Source: Terfezia claveryi (lineage: Eukaryota > Ascomycota > Pezizomycetes > Pezizales > Pezizaceae). From it: 64,000 bases of DNA. The stretch lies in the NCBI GenBank assembly GCA_015179025.1, contig WHUX01000244.1:1-64000 (forward strand), given 5' to 3'. How positions within the stretch are numbered: position 1 is the stretch's first letter; the number at the start of each line of letters is the position of its first letter. The notes under the pieces are model-generated. The model saw only the letters and a list, made by a program, of their open reading frames with translations, had not been told where the DNA came from and made no database searches. Shown piece after piece: positions 11,079 through 21,941 of the stretch. Position numbers and translations under genes: made by a program.

Positions 11079-12751
11079 TTTTTTTGTGATGGTGTCCCAA
11101 TCTGAGTCCTTCCGATTTTCTGTGTTGGGTTTGGTGTTGGGATTGCTGCTAGGATTAAATCCTGTTTTTTGTCGTTGATTCTGGTCCCTGCGTGGACCGT
11201 GACTTCGATTTTCATTCCGAGGGTGTTGTCGTCGGGATGTATTTGTTGTGGATGGTGGGGCAATATCCTTTTTGGAAGCTTCATATGACTCGCTTGATGT
11301 ACGAGCTGATCATATGACCATTCTTCTTTGATTAAAGGAATTAATGTAGCTGAATGTATGGCGGCAGGTGATTAAGAAACTTTCTTCTTTTTACTTCCTG
11401 CGATATTGATTGTTTGCCATCCTTGTCAATCAATTTGATTTGCATTTCAGTAAGCCAGTTGGCAAACTGTTTGATTCCCATGTGACGTCCGTCTTGTATG
11501 GTGTGGCTGTCTCCCATCGTTTCCACAAAATGTCCTTACTAGTAGAGGGTATCAGAAAATCCCTTAGCGCTAGTATGAAACCAAAGAATGTCGCATTCTT
11601 TCCTTTTTCTCTTAGGAATTGATTATAAGTAGTAAGTGCGCTTCCTTCCATTCTGAATCCAACAATTTCCAAGCTGAAGCGCCTTCTAAATCTATTCTTT
11701 TGAGAACAAACCAACGTTGCATTGCTGTGGCCCAAGAGTCAAAATATTGTAGTCTTGCCATTTTTTGTCTTCTCCTCTTAATTTTTCTGGCATATCAATC
11801 TTTATTCTTTTAAAGCATTCGTTGCTTTATGGTTACCCATTGTAACCATTCCTGTTGTAGATTCCCATTGCTGGTGTTCAACTGATTTTCCTCGTTTGGG
11901 TTTTCTTTTAAGAGTTTGACTTGCAACTGACGATGCCTTATCAGAGTCCGAGCTATCATCTCCGCTATCATCGGGGTCTCGTCCTCCTCCTTGTGTTTTC
12001 TGCTGCTGTTGGTCTAGTCCTGTATCTAGATCATCATCATCTCCTGGTAATTCTATATCTTCTGGTGGTTGGTCTTTATCGTCTGGTTCTTTGGCTGACC
12101 CAGTCCTCCTTTCTGGTGTCTCAGGTGCTCGACCTTTGCCTTTCGATTGATCTTTTGGTGTTCTCAGGAACGCTCCTGGAAGTTCTTTGCTAGGATTGAA
12201 AAAATCCTCCGTGGTATGTGCTGATTCTTCTAGATGAGTGCCACTCATCATGAATGCCATTATTTCTTCCCAGTTATTTATTACCCAATTCGGTTTCCTT
12301 AAGAGTGGAACAACAGGTTTCTTTAATTCTTTACTTAAAAATGCATTCATTTCTAAGTCCTTTTCTTTGAATGGGTAAGGTGTTAGCCATAAATAGTTTT
12401 TACTACGGCTTCCATTAAGAGTCGAGTATCATCAGGATGATACTGTTGGGCATGTCCCATTGAGCGAGTGTATTTCAAAATCTCCTCAATTGTTGGAAAA
12501 TGTCTTTCCCAAAATTCTTCTGGTGCGAGAGGTAGAGCCATACTAAAATATAGTTTGGTTCCAGCTCCGCCTGGTTCTCCTATTTCAATATCCATAGGCA
12601 GATTTATTTCCCCTTCTGTGTTAGGAACTATAAATCTGGTTTTTCTGGGAGTTTCTTCTACTAATTTCTTAATATCTTCGGGTAACATAGTTAACCGTCT
12701 CGACCTCTTAGTCTTCTTACTAAGTTCAGATGCCATTATGTCTGATTTCAT
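11051..12751 (-). pseudogene. A2 gag
   Basis: The capsid polyprotein starts at the ATG at 12736; an in-frame ATG also lies at 12751. Pieces: 12751-12383, 12350-11802 (acidic and Ser-rich), 11735-11430 (capsid-like, FRMEGSALTTYNQFL), 11526-11341 and 11284-11051. Frameshifts near 12360 and 11430 and stops break it. It is colinear with A3 gag (33538-35230) and recognisably related to family B gag (41163-42524). Confidence 0.85.
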
Positions 12752-13320
12752 CGTCTGTCCGCAACCAAATGCAGCTGGTTATGCGATACGATCGTCGAGT
12801 TACTTTTCTTCTTTGGCACCTTTCTGTGCTGATGGTGTGGTGGCTGATGATCCTTATGATCTCCGTTCAACTGACGGTTCTGTTGGCTGGTGGCTCACGA
12901 GGCTGGTGAGGCTGGATGTCAGGATCCTGATATTTCTTATGGTCCTGGTTTTTCTTCGTCTACTGGTCTAGAATCTAGTTCTAGTTCTTCCGGCAAGATG
13001 TCACGTTTTCTGATTGGTGTGTTGAGGTAGACGTTGGGGCGCAGAGGTATTGGTAGAGATGTCTGGGCCTAAGGAAGGTTCTGATGGAGGTAATTCTTTT
13101 CTGGAGGAAATGGCTGCAGTGGAGGCAGCAGATTTGAGCCTTGGGATTGTGACGCTTGGTTGTTTAGACCAATTATTCCTGGGACCTGGGGGGCCGGTTT
13201 TTCAATGGTGTACTGGATTTACAGGTACAGATGTAATGGCGGTTGCCAGGAGTGCAAGATGAGTTGTCGATCTTATTGGGAAAAGTGTTGTGAACGAGGG
13301 TGGGATTGTTTAATATGGGA
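12738..13320 (+). pseudogene. Antisense leader ORF of A2 (frameshifted copy)
   Basis: Counterpart of the intact antisense frame of A3 (33536-32952). It opens with ATG at 12738 (MSDFIVCPQPNAAGYAI...), one base from the divergent gag ATG at 12736. The frame shifts after ...STDGSVG near 12890 relative to A3, resumes (MSGPKEGSDGGNSFLEEM) and shifts again near 13128 by a single-base loss. No known domain is recognised. Confidence 0.6.
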
Positions 13321-13562
13321 TACCACTGCCCGTTAGAGCTCTGCTTAGCTTGCTTCTAAGTCTTTTGTTGATGTACTGCAGTTGAGAGTCTGATGTCTCG
13401 TTTGTTGGATTTTGTTGGCTAGCTAGTTGAATAACGATATCGATTTTATATGTGCACTTAGGTGTCGAATTGTATACACTTGCGTGAGTGTAATAAAGGT
13501 ATCCGAAGGTTGATCAGGCCTTGGATTTAAGAGTAAAGATTAGGTAAGTGAGTTAAAAAAAA

Positions 13563-14237
13563 TGTAATGAATGGTATAGACAGTATTCATTCAGTACCGT
13601 TTATACAATCTATATCCGTAGGCACGGACGTTTGTGTATTTCGGTTCTGCTGAGGTAAACCTCAGAAGGGTAGGGAGATTACTATGTGGGACGTTCCCGA
13701 AGGGAACAGTAATTAACTGGTGTAATCTATCTTATATGATTTGTGCTATCTAAGCTATATGATCTTGATCTGATCGGAATATAGGCTTGCTTGCTCTGAA
13801 GGCTTGCTTGGTTGCTTCTTGTCTTCTTGTGGATTCCAGAGGGAATCCAGCGGCCTATTTATACTCCTCTGAGATCTGATGACTAAGGAAATAAATACAA
13901 TAAAGGGTGGCATACCAGAAGGTAGTGCGCTGTACAAAAGGGTCATGTGGCCATAGTAATGAGTCACACGCCATAAACGATGGTCATGTGGCCATAGTAA
14001 TGAGTCACACGCCATAAACAGAGGTCACGCGGCCATAATGAGGGTGTCTTCATATGGCAAGTGCCATGGAACTTCCCATGGTAGATTCCACATGCTATGG
14101 ACGCTTATAAAGCAATAGGAGGTTGTAGAAGGCTAGTCCTTCAACCGAGAGCTTAGTTACATAACATAGTAGTAATATAGGAAATACAAAAGTATATAAT
14201 CAATTATATAAGCAATGAAATAACGTTCTCCATTACA
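13563..14237 (-). repeat. A2 5' LTR
   Basis: 675 bp, TG...CA, the pair of 4610-5286. It lacks one base in the GAGGTAAGACCTCAG palindrome. The internal side abuts an A-rich stretch (TTTTTTTTAACTTACTTACC on the element strand). Confidence 0.95.
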
Positions 14238-14242
14238 ACCAT

Positions 14243-14781
14243 AGCCAGATAGTGGCCATAGCAATGGTAGATAAAATATGCATATCCTCGCTTCTCCTTC
14301 AACTACAGTAACAGCAATCACTACACTACTTCTTCAACTACCGTAATCCTCATCCTCAAGATCTCACACACCGAATAATACTATGCATACCAACTCGAGC
14401 ACAGGAATCCCAGAGCAAAGTATAGCCCCAAGGTATGAACTTCTCATACTTAGTTTCTTGCCCAATATCATCGTTTTGCAGTTATCCCGTGTAATCTTGG
14501 TATTTGCGATTCTGGGCTTAATAGGCTTGCTCAATTGACCGGTTGCACTGGATAGATTCTGATCATATTTTCATTACTCCCTGAGGACTGAGCTTTTGGA
14601 AGCCATAGGCAACTGCACGTGCCAAAAGCACCGCGGCTTGTAGTGGTAGAAAATAGTTAAGGCTCCAGTGGACAGAAATAGGTGCTATAACGGTATAGTG
14701 GGCACATCACTTGAAAACAACAGGACCTTTTTATAATCCTGCCGCTAATCCGAATTTTACTCTAGTGATTTTAGGAACTAA
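14243..14781. other. Flank between A2 and P1
   Basis: No convincing complete gene. An ATG at 14382 opens a short frame (MHTNSSTGIPEQ..) that reaches a GTATGA donor-like site near 14431. It could be a first exon of the gene whose later part is at 14782-15285, but no acceptor keeping the frame was found. Confidence 0.3.
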
Positions 14782-15285
14782 TATCCGCGGCGCTACCAGT
14801 CTCGCAGGCCAGTAGAAGTCTCTGCTACCCTAAGCGAAGTACCTACAGATGGTGAGGAAGTTGAAGACGATTTTCTTAGCGAGCAGCCAGAGAACAAGGA
14901 GAATGAGAAGCCCGTCCCAAGCACGCAATATGAATTATCCCAATTTATTACATCTCCTTTTGCCTTCCAAGAACGTCCCATGATTTTAGACCCCGCCCCT
15001 TCTGGTTTCTGCCCAGTGAAGCCCCATTCCCCATTGCGAGTACTAAGTCATTTGCCTGATGATAATGGGGATGAGGTTGCTCCCCTCAGGACTATGGATG
15101 CTAAACAGCGGCTCCTCTGCAAGCAATGAAGGGCTCGCGATCGGAAGCGGAGGGAAAAAAGGAGGGCAGGTCTAGGTAGACAGCCTGAGATGGTCAGCTC
15201 AATGGAAGAGCATCTTATCGGGCGATGCTATTCAAATATCCATATTGCCCATATTGGCCCTATAACCATGAATTTTAAGAAATAA
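14782..15285 (+). pseudogene. P1: decayed gene of unknown function (acidic then basic)
   Basis: Open frame of about 168 codons with one internal TGA (15127-15129). The N-terminal part is acidic, with EDDFLSEQPENKENEKP (it contains KEN) and a Ser/Pro-rich stretch ending KPHSPLRVLSHLP. After the TGA comes a strongly basic region (RARDRKRREKRRAG) resembling a nuclear-localisation or DNA-contacting helix. The frame is closed upstream by TAA at 14779, so the start or an earlier exon is missing or not recognised. No family is recognised. Codon content looks protein-like, not transposon-like. It lies upstream of P2 and the H3-like gene on the same strand. Confidence 0.45.
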
Positions 15286-16001
15286 TAAATCTGGTTTATT
15301 TGGAATGCATCTATGCGCTTAGTGATACATGCTCGCTTAGTAGTAATACAAGTCACATTTTTCTTTTTCGGTTCGTGACATCCAAGTTTGCTTGTAGTCT
15401 TGATCGTTTGCTTGCATACAAAGAATGAATGCATGCCTTTGTTCAATTTCCCCCTTTGTTCAATTTGCCCCTTTGTTCACTTCAACTCGCCGTAACTTGT
15501 GAGGCATCTGAGAATCTTATTCATTTCTCACAACAAACATTGATAGTTCAACCCACATAAATTGTGCTCACGATAATTTAGGGGTAAGTGCTTTAAGTTC
15601 TGTAACCGGAGACCAGCTATACATGTCGCGGGTGGAAATATTACTGATGGAGATATCATAGACATTTTAACCCATATAACTTGGCCTTAGAATATTCAAA
15701 GGTTGTGTCCTTGCGGGTTGCCTGAATTGGAAAGATAGTGTAATTCACTGAATTGTAGAAGTCTCATGCTGCGTCCAGTATAATACCCACTATTGGCTAT
15801 CGCCAGCACCAGTTAGAAGGCCTCATTTCTACAGGTATGTGCTCTAAGGTCATGCGTGATCCAAAGTGCTCCAAGGGCTGTGTCACGGACAGTGTCATAG
15901 ATAGTGTTTCGGACGGTGTAACGGACAGTGTCTAGGACGTCCATAGATCTGACAAGAAAGCATGTAGCCAAAAAAACAGACTATCAAAGTAAGGGATCAA
16001 A
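15286..16001. other. Intergenic sequence between P1 and P2
   Basis: No gene recognised. Short direct repeats based on GACAGTGTC/GGACGGTGT occur at about 15883-15935; a related CACGGATGCTGTCAC motif lies in intron 2 of the H3-like gene. Confidence 0.4.
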
Positions 16002-17296
16002 ATGGTAGGCCCTGTACAGAAAAAGAAGATGCTATCGAAGAGGAACACAACATCCGGGAATTGAACAACAGATAAACGCAAAGGGAGAAAGATTTCTGTA
16101 ACAACTGTGCCAGTCATGCCTATCCTAGCCGCACCTGCCCCAGCCACAGTTACGCCAGTAAACCCATATGAGAAGCATGCAGAATTTTCTTGGAGCTCAC
16201 AAGAATTCGACCTAGATAAAGAGTTTGGTGGGGGTCATAAAGTTTGGGGAACATTAACCAACCCACACACCAGAAAAATCCAGGAAACTCAGAAAAGATT
16301 GCTGGGTCCACTTCTAGCGTTCAAATGAGCTAAGGACTGGAAGCGCCAAAAAGTTAACAGGGCTCTCAAAGCTGGCATAGTGGATAGTGAGCATGCCACT
16401 GTTACCGGTGCACCAATTGGGTTGAAGAGGAATCAGCTCAGTGATGTGCAATGTGGCAAGTTCGAACGACTGGTTCAAAAGACCTAGGAGGTAATGTTAG
16501 TTCGGAAGAAGGTATATATTTTATATCACTGGTATGGGCTCTCTCAAGCGCAGAAGAGGTTTTATCTTGAGCTAGGCGAAGGTAATAATATACTGGCATT
16601 TACAATTCCAGAAGGTAATTTGGAAGAAACGAGAACAAAGCCAGTAAATGAGTTTAGCGTCGTTGTTAGTGTTGAGCCCATTTTATGCCAAGCATACGCA
16701 CAGTTCGAGGGCCCAATTGAACAGCCACATATACAGGACGATGCAATTGCCATAGCTGATTGGATCATACAGGAAATGGAAATACATGAAGGGGGTGCGG
16801 AAGATTGTTTAAGTGATGCAGTTGAGGATATTGAACCCATATGTATCTCTCCCTTCAGAAGTGTGATATATTATTCACCATAGTATAGGACTCAGAGGAT
16901 GAAAGCGATAGCCAGGTTCTAGAGGACGACCTTTCATCATCTGATGCTGAGGCCGAGCTTACTGATTCCAACGATGATGCTAAGGTATATTCGGTAAAGG
17001 ATAGCATAATCGAAACTCCATTATGGCCAGCATCGAGGCTACGTCAAAAAGGATTGCCTCATCTTAGTGGCGATTTACCCCCAGGACTTATCCCGAGCGA
17101 CACAGATGATGATGATTACGAGGATGTGGAGGGGATTGAGGAGAATGAAGTGGAAGAAGGGGATGAAGAGAATGAAAAGGGTGAAGAGGATGAAGAAGAT
17201 GAAGAGGGTGAAAAGGATGAAGAGGATGAAGAGGATAAAGAGGATGAAGAGGGTGAAGGAGAGGATGATGTCGAGGGAGAAGAACAAGATAAATAA
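16002..17296 (+). pseudogene. P2: decayed gene of unknown function with acidic C-terminal tail
   Basis: One frame from ATG 16002 to 16883 is interrupted only by TGA (16062), TGA (16326) and TAG (16485), changes readable as Arg or Trp codons hit by C-to-T or G-to-A. The protein starts basic (KRKGRK), then has FSWSSQEFDLDKEFGGGHKVWG and a conserved-looking middle (YHWYGLSQAQKRFYLELG). A second frame opens exactly after an AG at 16887-16888 and runs to 17296, ending in an Asp/Glu-rich tail of about 60 residues. The frame change suits an intron of roughly 50-70 nt, though its donor is weak (GTTGAG 16821 or GTATCT 16842). Acidic tails are common in nuclear and histone-binding proteins; that is inference only. 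Confidence 0.5.
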
Positions 17297-17984
17297 CGAC
17301 CATGTATGGGGTGTCACGGAGCTTACACTTTGTCATGGAATTTATATTTTGTCACAGATCCCTATGTTGTCCAGCAATTATTTCTCTATTTCCTTGTCAT
17401 CTGATGGAATGTTTAGTATTGGTTGTTTGATATATCTAGTGTGCACCATGGGGCGAGTCGGTCCGAGTTTCTCACCCTGACAACTCATTCGGCTATCGAC
17501 TCACCTCAGACTCTACCTACCATAACTCGCTTCGGACCAATTCGCCGATTAATCGGTGATCTACAGATTACTCGCCAAGATTCAAGGCTAGCCTGTTTTA
17601 TACTGGGGCCTCTGCCTCAGATGCGGTATACGCTATGGCGCCTTAGGTATATGGTTGCATGCACGCAGGTGGGACCTTGGGTTTCTACAAAGAGAAGGGA
17701 AGAGAAGCGTTTTTACCCTCTCTACAACTGAGGCCAGCTACATGGAATGAAGTGAACCAATGATCCAGGACGCATGCATACATAAGTATAATAAATGTCT
17801 ATAGTATTTCTAAATGTTTATGTACAGGGGAGCAAATGCCACAAGAGACAGAAATATAATTAAACGGACCTGTCCAACCTTGCCATGTGCCTAGCGAACT
17901 CGAGGCCAAGAGCCTGGCCCCTACGTTGGTCTGCGAACGAAAGTGGTGGGAGTACAGCTTAGACTAAGGTGGTGCAGAGATATG

Positions 17985-18345
17985 GCAAAGGGGACAGCGG
18001 AGGGAAGGCAAGCTGGACGGCGGAGGCATAGCAAGCTGGACGGTGGAGGCATGGCAAGCTGGATGGCGGAGGCATGGCAAGCTGGACGGCGGAGGCATGG
18101 CAAGCTGGATGACGGAGGCATGGCAAGCTGGACGGCAGAGGCATTGCAAGCTGGACGGCGGAGGCATGGCAAGCTGGATGACGGAGGCATGGCATCCTGG
18201 ACGGCGGAGGCATGGCAATCTGGACGGCGGAGGCATGGCAAGCTGGATGGCAGAGGCATGGCAAGCTGGACAACAGAGACATGGCAAGCTAGACAACAGA
18301 GGGATGGCATGCTGGATGGCAGAGGGAAGGCAATGCTCTCACCCA
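17985..18345 (+). repeat. 23-bp minisatellite, left arm of FB2
   Basis: About 14-15 tandem copies of a ~23-bp unit (GGAGGCATGGCAAGCTGGAC plus GGC) with small variants. It is the inverted partner of 19375-19640. Frames through it are repeat artefacts. Confidence 0.95.
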
Positions 18346-18699
18346 GATTGCAGGCAGTTCATGACTTGTGTTATTGATGAAAATTCCAGATGCTGGGGAT
18401 GGAGAGCTCACTTAAAAGTTGTGCCTCGTGTGCCAGTGGTAGCTGCTGTACAGACTGTAATTTGGTGTGGCAGGCAGGTACTTTAGGGGGGCGCTAGTCG
18501 ACGCAATGGGGATGATTAACCCCGCTTGGCAGCTGGCTTGGGTATGCCAGCCTAGACTGGCAATATGCTAACGTCGCGCTATGCCTCTGCAGGCAATAGT
18601 CTCATTCGGCTGAACAATGAACAATACCTACGTCTTTGCGTGGTTGAGATATTGCAGCCATAATATATGTCCTTGTCTATATATTGGCCACCTGATATA

Positions 18700-18905
18700 T
18701 ATATGGAATTCATGTCTTCATGGACTATATATTTGCTTGGGAATTCATGCCTTCGCTGGCTATATATTTGCATGGGAATTCATGCCTTTGCTGGTTATAT
18801 ATATGCTTGGGAATTCATGCCTTCACTGGTTATATATATGCTTGTGAATTCATGCCTTCGCTGGTTATATATATGCTTGGGAATTCATACTTTCGCGGCC
18901 TATAT
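18700..18905 (+). repeat. ~35-bp minisatellite in the FB2 loop
   Basis: About six units built on TATATATGCTTGGGAATTCA followed by TGCCTTCGCTGG. Unlike the arm repeats, this array has no mirror copy, so it forms the asymmetric loop of the foldback. Confidence 0.9.
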
Positions 18906-19374
18906 ACATATATGCATGGAATTTAAGCCTTCGAGGCTTAGATATATGCTAGGACATCATATATATATATAGGGCGTAAAGACATGAATTCCATATATAT
19001 ATCAGGTGGCCAATATATAGATAAGGACATATATTATGGCTGCAACATCTCAACTACGCAAAGACGTAGGTATAGTTTATTGTTCAGTCGAATGAGACTG
19101 TTGCCTGCACAGGCATAGCGCAACGTTAGCATATTGCCAGTTTAGGCTGGCATACCCGAGCCAGCTGCCAAGCAGGGTTGATCATACCCGTTGCGTCGAC
19201 TAGCGCCCCCCTAAAGTGCCTGCCTGCCATACCAAATTACAGTCTGTACAGTAGCTACTGCTGGCACACGAGGCACAACTTTCAAGTGAGCTCTCCGTCC
19301 CCAGCATCTGGAATTTTCATCAATAACACAAGTCATAAACTGCCTGCAATCTGGGTGAGAGCATTGCCTTCCCT

Positions 19375-19640
19375 CCGCCATCCAGCTTGCTATCCCTCCG
19401 TCGTCCAGCTTGCCATGCCTCCGCCGTCCAGCTTGCCATACCTCTGCCATCCAGCTTGCCATCCTTCCATCATCCAGCTTGCCATGCCTCCGCCGTCCAG
19501 CTTGCCATGCCTCCGCCATCCAGCTTGAAATACCTCCGTCGTCCACCTTGCCTTACCTCCGTCGTCCAGGTTGCCATGCCTCCGCCGACCAGCTTGCCTT
19601 GCCTCCGTCATCCAGCTTGCCTTCCCTCCGCCATCCCCTT
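19375..19640 (-). repeat. 23-bp minisatellite, right arm of FB2
   Basis: The reverse-complement form of the array at 17985-18345, with fewer copies (about 11) and its own unit variants. The two arrays have changed length independently since the palindrome formed. Confidence 0.93.
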
Positions 19641-20209
19641 TGCCATATCTCTGTACTACTCTAGTTTAAGCTGTACTCCCACCACTTTCGTTCGCAGACC
19701 AACGTAGGGGCCAGGCTCTTGGCCTCGAGTTCGCTAGGCACATGGCAAGGTTAGACAGGTCTATTTAATTATATTTCTGTCTCTTGTGGCATTAGCTCCC
19801 CTGTACATAAACATTTAGAAATACTATAGACATTTATTATACTTATGCGTGCATGCGTCCTGGATCATTGGTTCACTTCATTCCATGTAGCAGGCCTCAG
19901 TTGTAGGGAGAGTAAACATGCTTCTCTTCGCTTCTCTTCGTAGAAACCCAAGGTCCCACCCACGTGTGTACAACTATAGACCTAAGACACTGTGGCGTAT
20001 ACCGCACCTGGGGCAGAGGCCCCAGTATAAAGCAGGCTAGCCTTGAATCTTGGTAAGTAATCTGTAGATCACCGATTAATCGCGAGTCGAGTTGAGGTAG
20101 TAAAAAGCCGACTCGGCGAGTTGTGGAGGAGACGAAAACTCGCTCGCCGAGGCGAGTCTTGGCGAGTGAGGCGAGTTTTACTCGCCCCATGGCGCACACT
20201 AGATATATC

Positions 20210-20872
20210 ATTGTGGGTCAGGATTGTTGATTTATTGTTCTTTTGGATACAGCAATAGGTTAGTATAGACTAGTCGCTAGTTGGACAATACAGTACTTAA
20301 GGTATAGTCTGGTTGGCACAAGCCCGGTATATTAGGTTAGTAGTGCAGGCTTAGACTGGGGTACAACTTATGAGTCGGCTTGCACTAGTCTCTCGGTGTT
20401 CTAAGGTTGCATATGAGACAGATAGGTATATATATATACTCTAGTATATATCGCCTCCCAGCTTGTCTGGTCTCCTCCAGTAATCCTAGCCCACCTGCAG
20501 GCAAAAGTAACTCATATGCGGCCCTGTTAAGGGGGCCAAAATGAGTCAGTCCTCAAGGGGAATTTGGCAAAAGGTGAGTTAATCTGCCATGACAATGCTT
20601 GTTCAGCTTAATTATGTATACGAGTAACAGCCTAACAGCTAGTTGTCAATATCCTTTGTCGGGTTTCGTTTGTCGCATTTCCTTTGTCAGGTTTCCTTTA
20701 TCGATGTATCTAAGCTAACTTGAGGGAACGTATAGGTAAACTTGGATTTATTGTTTGATCGTTAGGTCTGGATCCCCACAACGCTCTGTATTGCTTCGTC
20801 TCGTATAAGATCATCACTATTGCCCCTGAGTCACCAAGTTCATCGCCTACTTTAACCAGCTAACATATAACA
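20210..20872. other. Upstream region of the H3-like gene
   Basis: No other gene is recognised. Pyrimidine-rich stretches and several TATATATA runs (about 20430-20450) lie 400-450 bp upstream of the ATG; promoter function cannot be told from sequence. Confidence 0.35.
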
Positions 20873-21941
20873 ATGGCAAGAATAAAGCAGGTTCCGAAGA
20901 AAAACCCCGGGCAACCAGTGAGGTCACAAGTCCCTAGGAATATAAAATCAGTCATGCCTCCCCAAAAAGCAGTGGCACCAAAAACCATAAGAAAGCGGTC
21001 ACAAGGACGTTAGCATTCCATTCCATAAAGCATTCCATTCTATGAAGTAAAAAGGACTAATCTAACTGTATTATCAGTCAGCCTTGTACATCAGATTAGG
21101 AATCCACAGAGAAGCGTTGACCTAATATTTCTGAAGATTGCATTCTGCAGGCTGTACAGGGAGATTGTACAAGATATGAATAGGGATAATAATGACAAAT
21201 ACTCGCAGTTCATAGATCGGAATAATGTGGAGCATATTCAAGTGAGGGCAACAGATGCCATACAGGAGGTGGCGGAAGCATATATGCATGAGTATTTCAC
21301 CAGTAAGTCAAAATATGTCACAGATGCTGTCACGGATGCTGTCACGAACAAATATGACTAATCATGAATACGGAAAAAGCAGTGAACTTGATTGCAACAC
21401 AAGGCGGTGAAACACACAATAGACAAACAATCCTACAGTGGGATGTTAGACTATGGCATAAAATTTAGGTGAATATATTGGCCGGGGGTAATGTGCTGGA
21501 GGCATTTCCACATGTACCTCTTGTGAGCCGACGAATGCCTAAAAAGCAAAAAGAGGACGCTGTGCAGTACTGAGACCAGCCGGAGGAGGAGGGCCAGCAG
21601 CAGCAGCAGGGGCAGGAGGAGGAGGAGCAATAGCAGCAGCAGTAGCAGGAGCAGGACCAGGGGTAGGGAGAGGACTAGGGGCGGTGGTAGCAGCAGCAGC
21701 AGCAGCCAGAGCAGGACTAGGGGCAGGAGGAGGAGGAGAAGCAGCAGCAATGGTGGGGCAGTAGTAGGTGGAGGAGCAGCAGGAGGAGGAGGCGCAGGTA
21801 CCTAATAATCATTCCCTTGTGTTAGCATACCGTATATCACCTAGCAAAAGGTTCACTATTACTGAGGATGAAATATATAGTTACAAGAACGACCACAATG
21901 TAGGGAGGTTTACATCAACGGTCGAAGAGGGACTGCCCTGA
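20873..21941 (+). CDS. Divergent histone H3-like protein, three exons
   Basis: Proposed exons 20873-21008, 21078-21302 and 21826-21941 give 158 residues (H3 has 135). Intron 1 (69 nt) is GT-AG with CTAAC at 21062-21066. Intron 2 starts with a perfect GTAAGT, ends TTAG and stays in phase, but at 523 nt is long and holds a CAG/GGA tract. The protein begins MARIKQVPKK and aligns with H3 without gaps to residue 78, keeping R2, K4, Q5, K9, G12, K36, G44, I51, R52, Q55, S57, L60, K64, F67, R69, L70, R72, E73, I74, Q76 and D77. Residue 27 is Met and K14, K18 and K79 are replaced. Loop 1 has about 14 extra residues, then HIQVRATDAIQEVAEAYMHEYF matches helix 2 and KRFTITEDEI matches the KRVTIMPKDI region. 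The H3-type tail argues against a CENP-A. Exon 3 is the least certain. Whether it is expressed is unknown. Confidence 0.78.
21571..21795 (+). repeat. Purine-rich CAG/GGA microsatellite tract
   Basis: About 225 bp of imperfect CAG, GGA and GGGGCA repeats, lying in the proposed intron 2 of the H3-like gene. TAG triplets interrupt it on the + strand. The complementary poly-Leu frame is a composition artefact. Confidence 0.9.

Larger units (their letters stand above)
4610..14237 (-). mobile_element. Ty3/gypsy chromovirus family A copy 2 (A2), full length, degenerate
   Basis: Complete in outline on the - strand: 5' LTR 13563-14237, leader 12737-13562, gag, protease, RT, RNase H, knuckle linker, integrase, chromodomain, 3' LTR 4610-5286. 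Flanks are ACTAT (4605-4609) and ACCAT (14238-14242), a 5-bp target duplication differing by one C/T transition. A solo LTR is nested at 6869-7547. Frameshifts and stops disrupt every polyprotein module. Confidence 0.95.
17437..20201. mobile_element. FB2: 2.8-kb hAT-like foldback element
   Basis: Flanked by exact 8-bp duplications GATATATC (17429-17436 and 20202-20209). Ends are inverted: TAGTGTGCACCATGGGGCGAG at the left and TAGTGTGCGCCATGGGGCGAG on the reverse strand at the right. The whole element is a palindrome with arms of about 1.3 kb (17437 to ~18720, mirrored ~18975 to 20201) around a loop. Arms carry GGCGAG/CTCGCC-rich subterminal blocks, unique sequence and a ~23-bp minisatellite. 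No transposase is seen, so it would need one supplied in trans. Confidence 0.93.

Noticed and set aside
17088..17336. Leu/Phe- and His/Pro-rich frames on the - strand
   Set aside because: Complement of the acidic GA-rich tail of P2; composition artefact.
17985..18345. Regular repeats resembling a CRISPR array
   Set aside because: Units are contiguous 23-bp tandem copies with no unique spacers, they have a mirror copy, and the genome is eukaryotic.
17921..18486. Overlapping long open frames on both strands (repetitive Ala/Cys/Pro or Gly/Trp/Lys peptides)
   Set aside because: Produced by the 23-bp minisatellite and readable in several frames at once; no domain.
21451..21750. Poly-Leu open frame on the - strand
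   Set aside because: Complement of the CAG/GGA tract; no real protein signal.
20873..21941. Reading the H3-like gene as CENP-A
   Set aside because: The longer loop 1 is CENP-A-like in principle, but the gap-free H3-type N-terminal tail (ARxKQ, K9, K36) is not typical of CENP-A.
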